Assembly: GCA_949358305.1 (NCBI GenBank)
Contig: OX442316.1
Span: 14,818,001-14,882,000 of the forward strand
DNA from: Strigamia acuminata
Taxonomy: Eukaryota; Arthropoda; Chilopoda; Geophilomorpha; Linotaeniidae
Direction of reading: 5' to 3'
Length of the DNA: 64,000 bases
The notes under the pieces were generated by a model. That model ran no database searches, was not told where the DNA came from, and was given only the letters and a program-made list of their open reading frames with translations. Each line of letters starts with the position of its first letter. Positions within the stretch are counted from its first letter, which is position 1. Shown in pieces: positions 36,880 to 49,200 of the stretch. A program made the translations under genes and the position numbers.

Positions 36880-39800
36880 CGTGATGTTAATCTAAAATAA
36901 AAGATGGAACGAGTATAATTATCTTTCAATTATCGCACAAAACAGCTGATGGTGATAGCATTTGCAGCTCAAGGGATCAAAGTGTTGATCACCATAGTAA
37001 CGAATTAACTCGCTCGATCCAAATTAAGTCGCGAGACTAACCTCGGGGACAATCTCCCATTTTGATCGCAAGATTTGGGTGTCTCGAATTGATCAATGAA
37101 ACGCTCGCCTGGGACCATCTGGTCGGGTCTGATGAGTAAGTGTTCCTGAGGAAAAAAATAAATGTAAACAAAATAAAAAAAATAATAAAAAATAATAAAA
37201 AATATTGGAAAATTAGGAAATATTTTTAAGAGGATTAAGTGATGGGAAAAACACGAACTTTAACATTCCAGACGGGAAGGGGCTCTTCTAATCGGATAAA
37301 AGTAATTTTAGCCAAGAAGCCGAACACAATTTTTTTCACTACTTTCGGCACGTCCGTGCCTCGGACGCCGCGGTGATGAATATTGAGGGTGACAACTGCC
37401 AGTGCGGTGGCAAAAGACACCAAACTGATTGTAACACCGTAGTAAATACCTAATGAAAATAAACGGTTGCCGTTAAAACTAATGAAAATTCATTGATCTG
37501 CTCCAAAAAGAAATTAAAACTCGACAGAATGTTCACGTGTCAGTTTCGATTAACAAGTTGGGAACATTACAAACATTAAACATTGAAAGTAGAAAAGAAT
37601 TTTTCGATAATTCATCTTTTTTCCTTTTCTTTCTAATTTGTTATTAATATTTTTTTTTTTATGAATGTGTAGTGCGTTTTAGTGCAGTTTATGTTGTGGT
37701 TACTGGAGCTGATTTTAGGTTTTTGCTGTTATCGAAAATATATAAATAAAAGACCCTCCAGACTAGAATATTGAAAAATGATATCTACACAACATTTCCA
37801 AGAAAAATAAATGCATTTTTAGATGGAAAAAGAAGCACTTTTATGGGAACAAATGTATTTTCCGGTAAAATAATGCATTTTGAAGAGATACATGCATTTT
37901 TATGGGAAATACATGCATTTTTATGGGAAATACATGCATTTTTATGGGAAATACATGCATTTTTATGGGAAATACATGCATTTTTATGGAAAATACATGC
38001 ATTTTTATGAGAAATACATGAATTTTTATGCTAAACAATGCATTTTTATGAGAAATACGTGCATTTTAATGCTAAACAATGCATTTTTATGAGAAATACA
38101 TGCATTTTTATGAGAAATACATGCATTTTTATGAGAAATACATGCATTTTCATGCTAAACAATGCATTTTCCGGTGAGATAATGCATATTTCATGTTAAA
38201 AAAAAAACATTTTCCGTGTAAAAAATGCATTTCAGACAAACAAAATGCATTTTTAGACAAAAACTTGCATATTTTTCTAAAAAATGCATTTTGTACGTGC
38301 CCCAGGTGCCCTTTAGGAGATCGGGGGGCCGGGACATCTGCTCCCTTGGTCCCCCCTGGTTGTGGCTAAATAAAATAAAATAAACTAGTGGAATATGATG
38401 AAGAAAGCGATGGATCGATCACTTGCGAACAATGATTGATGAAAGCTTTGTTCATGTGATAGTTCTTACTTCTTATCGCTAAGCAATCATCATAAGCAGT
38501 CAATCTGGACATTTTATTTATAAGCACCGAATCGGATATTTGGCCCCTAGAGCCCGGACCAAGGCTTTGCAGTTCTCCACCAACAAGTTGAACTTGTCAC
38601 TGAGAATGAATACATTTTTCTCAACTGTAGTTGCGTATTCGAGCGAAAGGGATAAACCAATTTTTCATCATTGGCCAACACTTAGAAAATTCAAACAATT
38701 TTGTCATCAAAAAATTCATTTGTCAATTTCAACTTAATCCAATCAAATGCAATGCCATTCAAAGTCACTTCCTTTTCAACAGTGCAATTCAAATTCTAGA
38801 AATTCCTAACATAAACAACCAGAAATGTGCGATATAACGGCACAATTTTCGCAATGGTTATTTCAGCTGTTATTGCCCTGCCATTTCCAATTCAATAAAA
38901 CAGTTAAACAGCCTCTCCGTTACCCGATTTAATGCCATTTTCTGAGTGCAATGCCACATTTAGTTTCCATCCAAAATTCTAATAATGCACTAATGAATTG
39001 AAAAATTTAAGTAAAAAATTTTAAAATAACCATCATTTACGTTAATTTCATTTCAATTTGACACCTGAACGTCTTTCACTGCATGACACTCATTTCACTG
39101 TGTTTTTGTTTCATACAATAAGTCTCCTACATACGAACGCATTCGTATGAGAATTGTTCGTAAGTCCAACAAAAATGAGTAAGTAGAAAAATTGTTAATT
39201 CTAATTAAAGAAAACATTTTTAATCTTATTTTTTTATTTTTTATTTAACTTGATATGTTTCAACTTCCTGTGCACAGTAACACCACTACTGAAACAAAGA
39301 TGGATGCCAGATTGCCAGAGTCAACTCTAAATCCGCTTCGTTTCCATTATAAAATGATTAATAAATTCTAAAACCAGACTAATCCTATTCAAAATAAAAT
39401 TCCCTATCTGCCCACACATTTTCTTTTTTAGTTTTTAGTATTTTTTTTAAATCTCTCTTTACTTGTTTTCTTTAATTAGAAATTTGAAATTACGCTCCAT
39501 TCACATCATTCATATGTAGAGGACTTACCTACGTTATTTGTAAAACTCTTTTCTATTTTCAAAACTAATGAAATAATTGTAAAATAAAAGTAAATGAACC
39601 TATAAGAGGCAGCTGTTCCGACGTGGGGGGCATGCTTTCTCCGATGACCATCAGAAATACAGTCATTGATAAGAGCGTGGTGATGCCGAGTGTGACTTTC
39701 TCTCCGGAGTCAGACGGCATGTAGAAACTCATGAGTGCGATGCCCGTGATGAGCACGCACGGCAGCACAAGGTTGAACACGTAAAAGAGGGGCCGACGCC

Positions 39801-41635
39801 GCAAGACGATCGTGTAAGTGATATCGGGATAAGGTTCGATGCAGCACGAGTAATACTTGTCGTGTCGTTGCACAAACATGCCAATCAAGTCCCATTCGCC
39901 GTTGTGCACGTAATTGGTGAGGTCGCCTTCCTGGGTGGCCACGATCAGATTCACTTGGTAGCCATCGTACGTCCATGATGCGAATTTCATCGTGCAGTTT
40001 TGTTCGTCGAACGGAAAGTATGCCACGTTGATGGAGCAAGAACTTTTGAAAATTGCGCTACTCAACCACGTGACATTTCCTTCTGACGTCACTATAACGT
40101 TGGTGCTTAGGATTGCTGTATTATATTGAGAATCAGCACTGAGAAAAAACGCAAAAAACAGAAAAAAACACAAATAAAAACACAAACAAACACAAAAAAC
40201 AGAAAAAAACACAAATAAAAACACAAAAAAACACAAAAAAACAGAAAAAAACACAAATAAAAACACAAAAAAACACAAAAAACACAAAAAAACACAAATA
40301 AAAACACAAAAAAACACAAAAAACACACAAAAACACACAAAAACACAAAAAAAACACAAAAAAAACACAAATAACACAAATAAAAACACAAAAAAATTAA
40401 TTATTTACATTTCTCATATATGTATATTGTTTTTCCGACATACTTATTGTATAGAATGATGTCAGGACGCCAAACTTTATCGGCGGGAATTCTAATGACG
40501 CGGATTCCAGCAAAGTCAGAGGAATTCCATACCAAGTTGTAATCCAACCACATTTGATTCAGCCAGCAATTGGTGGTTAGGATTTGATTTCTTTCATCCT
40601 TTTTGCATAATTAATTAATTAAAAAATAAATAATATTACAACACGTTGTGAATCGAGATTCTAATCGATCGTACCACATCGATGATTTGTGTGAGAGCGA
40701 GACCGAAAGTAACATTCATTGATTGACTGGCATTGCGGGAAGGTCGTACGGATTTATCGTAATTAGCCATTAAGTATCTCATCAGTCGGTATTCATTCTC
40801 ATCTGCCATGCAACATACAGCTGAAAAAACAAAAATAAAACATTTTAATGACATGTTTTTAATTCCAAACTCTTTTAAAACTACTAAAAGCGTGCCCCGC
40901 TAATTAACTCCACTTTTAAATAAATAAAATCCACTTCTAAAGAGTAAAACAAGCCCTCGAGAGTCCATAAACACTCATCTCTTCCGACAGAGTGTAAATC
41001 TGCAATGAGCAAAAGCCGCCCCATCAAAAAAGCATTCACTTCTCATTCTCAACCTCTCTAAATCACCGTATCAGAGACGCTAATGAACAGCACGTGATCA
41101 GAATTCTCTTTTTTGTCTCGCTACTTGCTACAAACCATATCAATTAAATTGTGGCCTGCAGAGCAAAAACTGTTAATGGATTCGCGAATTAAATTAAGCA
41201 ATTTTAATGGGCACAATCGCAATTCGCAATTGATTAACGTTTAATTCCGGTTTAATAATATAATCACGCAACAAATGTATTGCAATTGCAATTGCAATTG
41301 CAATATAAAGTTGGAGAATTAACCGGTTGGTTTGTTGCCCGTTTATTCGCGATTCCAAACGACTATGGGCGCTGCAATTACGCAGCTGTTTGTGTTTATA
41401 TCGCGACGAAGGAACGAAGACGAGAAGAACGAAGACGAAAATGCGGAGGCGGAAGTCTCGGTCTGATCAATACGATTGAAACAAAACACGGTTTGCCAAT
41501 TAGGAAAGAAATCCGTCAGAAAAAAGTCTTTCTTTTTGTCAATATCATTGAAATTCATTGCTTTTGTGATAGTTTGGTTCGATTAAATGTTAGTTTCTTA
41601 CCTAGAAGCAGCAGCCCCGCGATTAAAGTTGCCAT
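36618..41635 (-). CDS. Nicotinic acetylcholine receptor alpha-type subunit
   Basis: Seven exons (41602-41635, 40675-40820, 40444-40598, 39600-40138, 37259-37449, 37042-37145, 36618-36891) give 480 residues. A signal peptide (MATLIAGLLLLAVCC) precedes an extracellular domain with the Cys loop (SSCSINVAYFPFDEQNC) and the loop-C vicinal cysteines (YYSCCIEPYPDITY) that mark alpha subunits. TM1 follows (YVFNLVLPCVLITGIALM), then TM2 (GEKVTLGITTLLSMTVFLM), TM3 (ISLVSFATALAVVTLNIHHR) and a short C-terminus after TM4. Neuronal cation channel of the Cys-loop family. Sequence is nearer alpha7-like and divergent insect subunits than alpha1-4, and I assign no number. Intron 4 hosts a minisatellite element, and intron 3 an A/C-rich microsatellite. 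Confidence 0.9.
37750..38360. repeat. Dispersed element with central minisatellite, copy 2
   Basis: An array of 20-21 bp units reading atgcatttttatgggaaatac lies at about 37800-38290, with the central units nearly identical. Both borders match those of the element at 8740-9345 (left gactagaatatt and agaaaaataaatgcattttt; right ccctttagg and cccttggtcccc). It sits in nAChR intron 4. Unit sequence differs between the copies (tatgggaaatac here, catgtaaaataa there), so the arrays were homogenised after dispersal. Confidence 0.8.
40141..40395. repeat. A/C-rich microsatellite (cacaaaaaa)n in nAChR intron 3
   Basis: About 250 bp of interspersed acacaaaaa and caaataaaaa units. On the minus strand this creates long but meaningless Phe/Val/Cys-rich open frames joined to the receptor exon. 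Confidence 0.9.
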
Positions 41636-44600
41636 AGCTCATTTTCCACGGACTTCTCATATATAAAAAGATTAAAAACCTGAGGAAAATGGAAGTTTTT
41701 TGATTAAATTTTGGTTTTTTGACGAGTAGGGTCGAGGGTTTGGGATTTTTTTGGGGGTTTAGGAGGTTTTTAGTGTCGATTTGGGTAATTTTTTTTTTGA
41801 TTTTAGATTTTAGAGAATAAGATTGAGATCAGTTGTTCAGGTTTTAGTCGATCTGGGTAAACACGACGTCCATGTGCGTGTCATGCATTCGCCACTAATC
41901 TCATCAGCTCACGCTACTTTTACCAAACCAATTAGGAGGCAATCTCCTAAGAAAGCGAGATGAGTTTGCGAAAAACTGGAAAACAGAATACTTGAATTAC
42001 ATTTTTTCATTAAAATAATATGGGGAAAAAAAATTCAATTCCTTCCAAGAACAGCGCGTCATCTTAAGTAAAAAAAAAAAAATACAAATATATTTTTTTT
42101 GTTACAAAAATTGTTAGAAAGTACCAAGAATAAAATTAAGCACATTGTAGAATGTCGGGCAATTCATCTTCTCATTGCGAGACCATTAGATAACATTGAG
42201 CAACAAAAAAAAAAAAAAAAAAAAACGAGATTGCACGTACGAGGCACATTATTTGTGTTTTAAACATAATTCTACCCTTGATGGTGATTTCGTAAATATT
42301 CCTCAGAGTTCAGACATCATTCGTGGTCAGTTCACTACACTGTGGACAAGAAGGTTATCGCCAAGAGTCTCATTTGTTAGTGGTGCGTGCATCACCAAAC
42401 TCAATAACAAAGTTCAATAGGCTTATGCCCGACTAGAACGATACAAGTTAATTCCGAAGATAATATAATAGAACGTGAAGTAGATGTTCATAAAACCGAT
42501 TTGTTCGCATAATCGGACATTAGGTTTATGTATGCACTTAATTTACACCCAATTCTATTTTTATACCGTCTTTTTTTACATAATCCAGGTCCGTGGGACG
42601 TCTTTATAATGGCCGCCATTCAATTCGGACGTCAGGCGGTTAGAAATCCCGGCTCGCTAACTAAACTCTATTCCAAAAAGTACTTGAAATACTCCCATTG
42701 GTTGAGAAATTCATAACACCAGTCTTTTCTTACGTTCTTTTTTCTGGAATGTATCTGCAGTGTAAAAACAATTGGATTTATACGAAATAAAAATCGTTAA
42801 AGTTAAAAAATCGATACAAAATGGATCGGTGCCGTTCGGATAACCGATCGTTCGCTTAACCGACGTTCTACCGTACAAACTTTTCCAATTAGTTTTACTT
42901 TTCTTCCTTTTACTCCAAACTAGCACAGTGAAAATCATTGAGTGCCCATAATTTCCTCCATAATTCATTACCGGTCACCGATAACACGGTTTACCTCAAA
43001 CGAAACGTTAGGGGTCGACCCCGTTGAATTAATCTTGCAAACTGATTTCCTTCGAGTTCAAGCTGAGGACCCAAATGTTTAAAACAAAAAAATTTTATTT
43101 AAAAGAATAATATTTGCAAATTGTCCACATTAAGCAGTACTGATTAGGAAAGCTGTTCTTTGTGTTTCGAGTGAAGAACTGAAGGGAAAGAAGAAAAGCA
43201 GCGGTGCATAAATTGCGTATCTCAATGTTGGACTGAGATTCCAGTTGCACGTCCCTTTTGGCGCGTGAAATCGGGTAACGACCACTTGGGTCTTGGCAAG
43301 ATATGCACTTTGCAACACAGCTTGCTGCTTACACATGCAGCGCTCACATCTGTTCCCAGTTGCAGCTCCACCCTGCGAGAGAAAGTGCGACGGAGCAACG
43401 ACACTTCTTTTCATTTCATGTCGCCGCTATGGACGACACGTTTTTCCGAACCACTGACGGAACTTACTGTAATTTTCCGCTGTGCTTCACCGCAATGCCC
43501 GAAAAGATAATCGCATAAAAGTCGGAGATAATTTAAGCCGAAATTCGCGCCTCTCTCGTTTTCCGACAAGAAATGAATGCACAAAACAAACTACAACAGT
43601 TTTCGCCATCTTTTTAGTAAAAAAAAAATAATTTTTTGAAGGATTTATCTCGGAGTGCATTTAATGGTGAATGTGATCGAGATAAATTTTATCTCGGAGG
43701 AAAATCTCATCGGATGACGAACTGTAAAGGAGGAATTTTTCTTTTTTTAATAACCGTCCCATAAGAGCCATCAAAAAACTTTGCAATAAAATCTAGCAGA
43801 GTGATAGGCTTTGACGCATGAGTAGACATGTTACTTTCAATCGGGTAATCAGATTGATTAATCTCGTTATTTCTTCCCCGTTTTTTTTATTGTTTGATTG
43901 GGATTTTAGAAATGTCGCGCAGAATTAGTATCAAACGTTTAACGACGTTTTACGCCTCGTTTCAAAATGAATTAGATGGGATTTGTTCCTGTTACAACGT
44001 GCAGAGAAAGAGAAAAAAAATGACTAAAACCACAAAAGCCGCAAACAACGAACTAATTCAGTCTGCTCGATTCGTTTGGAGTTTTAAAGGATGCTTCTGA
44101 ATTCAAACTTTCTGTTTACATGGATTTTTGGAGTTTCTATCAACAGCGACCAAACAGACCAAAATTACGAGATTATTTGGTTTCATGTCTGTTTATAAGC
44201 GTGATATGCAGAAGCACGATGCATTCTTTTTCACGTTTCTGCATACCGCGCATATGATCAGACGGTTATAAAACAACCACATTATAATTAATTTAACCAA
44301 TTAATTTGTGTTGTTTTGCTTTTGGTCATCTTGATCCAATGTGTAAATCCCAAATCTCAAAATCTATACCTTGGAATTGTCTAAAAATTGGCCAGAATGT
44401 AGTCAAGAGGGTCGCTTTGCTTCGTTTAAAAGCACAGACACCTAACTCTTGCAGGCTGGGTGCTAGATCAGATCAAAATTCCAAAAATGTCAAAATACGC
44501 CCCCAAGCACGTGTAACGGGACTTCCGGTTACGTTTGTGTGCGAAATAAACGACTTTATCTTCAATAATCATTGCGATCATCTTCCTTCAATTCACTACA

Positions 44601-44822
44601 ATTTGTATTACAGTGCATGACAAAACTTTGGCCTAGTTGGATAAATTAAAAAGTAAACAATTTTCAAAATATAACCGAACTAACAATAGATTCGCATTTT
44701 AATCACGCTGTAATGAGCTCAAATTACTGTAAAGAATATTAACAATAAAACTAAACTCATTGATGCCGTGCCAGGACTTATACAAATACTTCACAAATAA
44801 CTCAATTTTAACTCAAACTTCA
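41636..44822. other. Upstream/intergenic region of the nAChR gene
   Basis: A (ttgcaa)n run lies at about 41280-41302 inside the neighbouring intron. Within this interval I see no supported gene. A single pogo-like terminus (reading tagaacgtcggttaagcgaa on the minus strand, about 42857-42876) has no clear partner. A YY1-like core (ggccgccattc) occurs near 42610. The open frames at 43130-43518 are unrecognised. Confidence 0.35.
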
Positions 44823-45738
44823 AGTTAAACACTAAGAGAAATAATGACTCTATTATTTCTCAATAAAAAGGAAGATTTATTCAAGCTTAGAATAAATACT
44901 AAATCAAATACAATATTGTTGATACAAGTTATTATTTTGTGATAAAACGATAAATCAAATGACTGAGGAAATAATTTACTAACAGGAAAATAATCAAAAG
45001 CAAAGGAAAATGATAAAGAATCCAGTCGATTCGACGACTCCACTTCTCGGGAACGCCGAACGCTTGGATTCGCTTCACTCGACGCTCGGCTCGGCCTCGG
45101 CGTTTCTTCAACACGGACTCAATTCCGTTCCAACTACGTTCCCGTAACTCGCTCGGGCTCAATCCCGCTCTCTTCGTCCTCTCCAGGTCGCAACGTCGTC
45201 GTCGCGGCGTCGTTGCGGCTGATTCCGCCTAACAATCTCTCACACTCGCGCTCGCTTCGCTTCGTCGCGAGTGAGGAATCTCAGTCCAACAATGGTGGTT
45301 GGCCAAGAATAGAAATCCCTCCAAACAATACTTGTTTGGCAAGATGAAATCCTAAGTCAATTCTTGACTGACTCAAGACGAATTCCCACTACTAAATCTA
45401 GTAGCAAGAGAAATATCTCACAAGTGGCTCTGCACTTTGCAAGAAAGAGTCTAAATACTCAGGCAATCTTTCACCAAATCTGCTTGAAGAATTGTGTTTC
45501 CCAGGATAGATTTTGATGACTTGTTGCTCTCAGTGTTCAGTTCAGACTGAGGAGTTTTTCTGCTCCTCACAGGAAGTGTTTCCTGCTCCGGGAGGTTGCG
45601 GGCTGGTTTCCTTGGCGACCACCCACAATTCCTCCCACCCTGCCTAACTCCCTTTATCTAGACAGGAAATCATAAAAAATATAAAATAAAATAAAACAAT
45701 TTCCAATTTAATATTTTATTTCGGGCTCATTCCCGACA
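44823..45738 (-). mobile_element. Solo-LTR-like insertion (916 bp)
   Basis: On the minus strand it begins TGTCGGGAATGAGCCC and ends near CTTAGTGTTTAACT. A 5-bp direct repeat CTTCA flanks it (44818-44822 and 45739-45743). It holds a polyadenylation-type aataaa near its minus-strand end and a GC-rich block in the middle, but no pol genes. Length, TG start and 5-bp duplication suggest a solo LTR left by recombination, perhaps of a BEL/Pao or gypsy element. The 3' terminus does not end in a clean CA, so the exact border is uncertain. Confidence 0.6.
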
Positions 45739-45858
45739 CTTCATTAGTGACCACTAGGGTCACTACAACGCTGAAATAATGTTCCAATACGTACAAGAGT
45801 GATCTCTTTCTCACCGTTTCAGAAATTGCATAACATTTATTACATAGCATCGTTTATA

Positions 45859-46266
45859 CCGTACCGCTCCGTTTAATAGCCGGGGTTCATTAAGGCGCCG
45901 GCTCCGTTTTAGCGCCGGGCAGTTAGCGACCCAAAATTCAATATGTATAAACGCCAGGTTTCAAATTGGCGCCGGGTAAACTTAAAGTCCAGATAACGTT
46001 CGCACACGTGCAGTTGGTATATAAGATGCCTTCATTCTTCATTTGCTTCATTTCCTCTGGTAAGACAGCGCTATGGCTCCAATAAAAAAAAAACATTCGT
46101 ACGACTTCGAATTTCAATTACGTGCAAGATAAATGTAAAAAATAAAAATTTCTTTTAAAAAACATTAATTTTATACTTTTTTTCTGGGTAAGCGCCGGGT
46201 TCGTTTAAACGCCGGGCTACAAATTGGGGATGGCTAAAAAAAATTAAACGCCCGGGCGAGGTACGG
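45859..46266. mobile_element. TA-flanked MITE with CCGTACC ends (408 bp)
   Basis: The left end ccgtaccgctccgtttaata and the right end in inverted orientation (ccgtacctcgcccgggcg) are related, and TA dinucleotides flank both sides (45857-45858, 46267-46268). Sub-terminal motifs with gccggg and ggcgccgg recur in both orientations. It is non-coding. Confidence 0.7.
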
Positions 46267-49200
46267 TAGTTTAGTTTTTGGGTTTTACAAGTTAATGGCA
46301 ATAAAATTTCTTCATTTTCACCCAATCAACGAATTGTGGTCCACTTATTTTCAGCACAATTCGACTTTTACTCACGTTTTTGGTGGTGGTTGCTTCACCT
46401 GCAAGCACCTTGAAAAACCACTCGAGTTCTTATCTCACTTACTTTAATTTCCATTACTGTTAATTGCATTTCGTCAACAAAGATAACTTCAAATATAACG
46501 CAAATAAAACTTTACATTAACGGCGTAATAAAGCAAAATTTTATGAGGTAACAAGCTGCTCTCTCTCTCTCTCTCTGCTCTTTATCGTGGCAACGGCAAT
46601 CGGGGAGGTCATTCCTCCGTCGAGCAAATAATCACTTTCTTTCTTCTCTGAAACGGAATTATCCCTCCCACCACGCGCAATTTGAATTAATCTTAGCACC
46701 ACGCACTGTAAATTGCATTTAACTCCTGTAATAATTATCTAAAGTGAAAATGGCAAGCGCGGATGAACTTTTTAAACAACATTTAAAACTTGTTACACTT
46801 GTAAACGTTATATAATATATCGCATTAAAAAATATGATGGAAATTCATTTAATAAACACTGCTTCTTTATAATTTCAAAAGAAAAAAACATGAGATTAAA
46901 CTGTTTTTCCATTTCATTTGCTCGCATTTCATTTGTTGGTGCAGTGCAGCAAAGCACAGCACTGGGAGGCAAAAGACAAACAAAGTCGCAGTCTTCCCTA
47001 ATGAAAAAAATAACTGCTTTTGATTCATTCCCACGAATAATATATTTGCTGCTGTTCAATAGAAACACATGGCCTGTGTTCAAAACAAGCTCCACTCCGT
47101 ACAGCGACCAAAACGACAAAGCCGAAACGGGGAACACAACACACACCTAGCGCGACACAATCTACAGCGACGGCAATCCACCGCGACAACAATAAAATCG
47201 CATAAAAATCGATGATATACATGAAAATTAATCAAGATTATTAAAAACATTCTTCGCAGAGATGTCAATTAATGTAAATTCCCGCTCTGGAAAGCGCAAA
47301 CCAAAGATTTTCATTGTGTTTGCTCGTTTGCTCGTTTCCTCTCACTCGAGTTTGAAAGAGAAAATTAAATTTAGAATTTAGTCTTGAGCTTTTGACTTCT
47401 TGAAGGCGAGCATGCTTACTCACGCAATAGACAGCACATCCTACAACCATTAAATTTTTTTTTGTTTTTTATTTTTTTAAAAAAGAGGAGAAATATATAG
47501 CCAAAAAAGACGCATTGAACTTGGTTGTACAACATCTGTTTGAGAATTTTGGCACGCGATATGAAGGCTTTTTGTAGAAAAGTTCAATCAAAGAGGAATT
47601 TAAAATGCCAATGCACCCGCTATATTTCTTGAAATATTTCAATTGCAGACGTCTTGATGTGTATTAAAGGTAGCGTAAGAATTGATGGCTCTGAGGGAAA
47701 CGTTTTTTAGGAAATAAAAATGCATTCGTTGAAGTAATTAAATTTAAGTTTACAGATGGAATTTTTTTTTTTTGTGTTTTAGTTAGTTCGGCAATTTTTG
47801 TTTGTTATTTATTGAACTCTTGTGTTCGTTTTGGGTGATTTTTTTTGTTAAGTTTTATTTTTTTTATTTTTTTTAATGGATAGGAAATTTAACCCTTAGT
47901 TGGCAGAAATGTTGCAGTTAAAGATGTGTTGTGCAATCATTTTCGAAATTAGTTTGAAGAAAATCGTTTTCCCCAGCGGTTTTTATATTTTATTTTATTG
48001 GGCCGCTTTTTAGAGCAATAAAACATCCACATTTATTACCGATTATTATTTAATTTCTGGAAATTCTATTCATTTGAAGAATTTATCACGGTTGGTAATA
48101 AAATATAAAAGAGTTTTGCAACAAAAATTGAAGCAAACTATTGCATGTTTTGAGGATCCTGAGGTAAAGAAAATGCAATTTTTTGACTTTTTTGTGTAAA
48201 ATAAATGAATTTTTTGACATTTTTGAGTAAAATAAATGAATTTTTTGACTTTATTGTATAAAATAAATGACTTTTTTGTGTGAAAAAATGAATTTTTAGA
48301 CTTTTTTGTCTAAAATAAGTGAATTGTTTGACTTTTTTGTCTAAAATAAACAAATTACTAAAAACATTTCGAATTTCTTTTACTTTTGAGCAAAATCTTG
48401 ACTAATTTTTCAAATAAAATGCTTATTTCCATTTATTTTGTGCAAAAAAAAAATAATATTTTAACTTTTTTCCACTAAAAAAACGTCCAAAACCTAAAAC
48501 CATCACGTGAATTCGAAAAACATTCTCGCACTTCCACTAACGAACTGTTTATTTTTAGGTCGCATTTCTCTATTACGGACTAATATCTTTGTCCCTTCCC
48601 CCAAAACAAAGCTGATGATCTCAGCCTGTCAACGAACGGGAGGGAAAGAACACATTCCCAATAATTTATAGCATAGTGAAATAAAGCCCAGCGGGAACTC
48701 AAGACTTTTAGGCTCATCAAATTCTCTGCCACCGCACTCCTTTTCAATTTTTCACAAACAAAAATTCAAACTCCAAACACAATCAAAACCTAAACCAATC
48801 AAACCACAACACAACACAACACACAATCACAATTAACCCTAAACACGCCAAACCCAAACCCAAAAAATCTCGCCGTTAATTCCCAACTTTTAAGCCTATC
48901 GTACAAACTAAGGTCGTTCCCACGGAGAAAGAGCAGTTTCGTGTCAGCCGAGCTCCACTCGACAAGTTTATGTCCCGAATTTCAGCCACTGTGGGGTCTC
49001 GTGTCAATTGCCCTTCGCTAAAACGAGATTTCAACCCGAGCTGATCAAATTTCCCAATCTTCATCTCGGATATGTCGCCATTTAAAGTCTTCTTCGTCCA
49101 CTTTTAACCTGGCCCGATTGATATTTCGCTAGTTACAAGCTTGCCAAGGATATAAACTGTCCGAAAACATGATAATTTCGGTATTATACATGATATATAC

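Noticed and set aside
37800-38300. Regularly spaced repeats resembling a CRISPR array
   Set aside because: Units are contiguous (20-21 bp) without unique spacers, and the genome is that of an animal. This is a minisatellite.
39600-40389. Long minus-strand frame beginning with a Phe/Val/Cys-rich stretch fused to the nAChR exon
   Set aside because: The N-terminal part is translated A/C-rich microsatellite in intron 3. A normal acceptor at 40139-40140 starts the true exon.
42430-42880. Complete pogo-like element with its right end near 42876
   Set aside because: Only one terminus is convincing. The candidate left end near 42472 matches too poorly.
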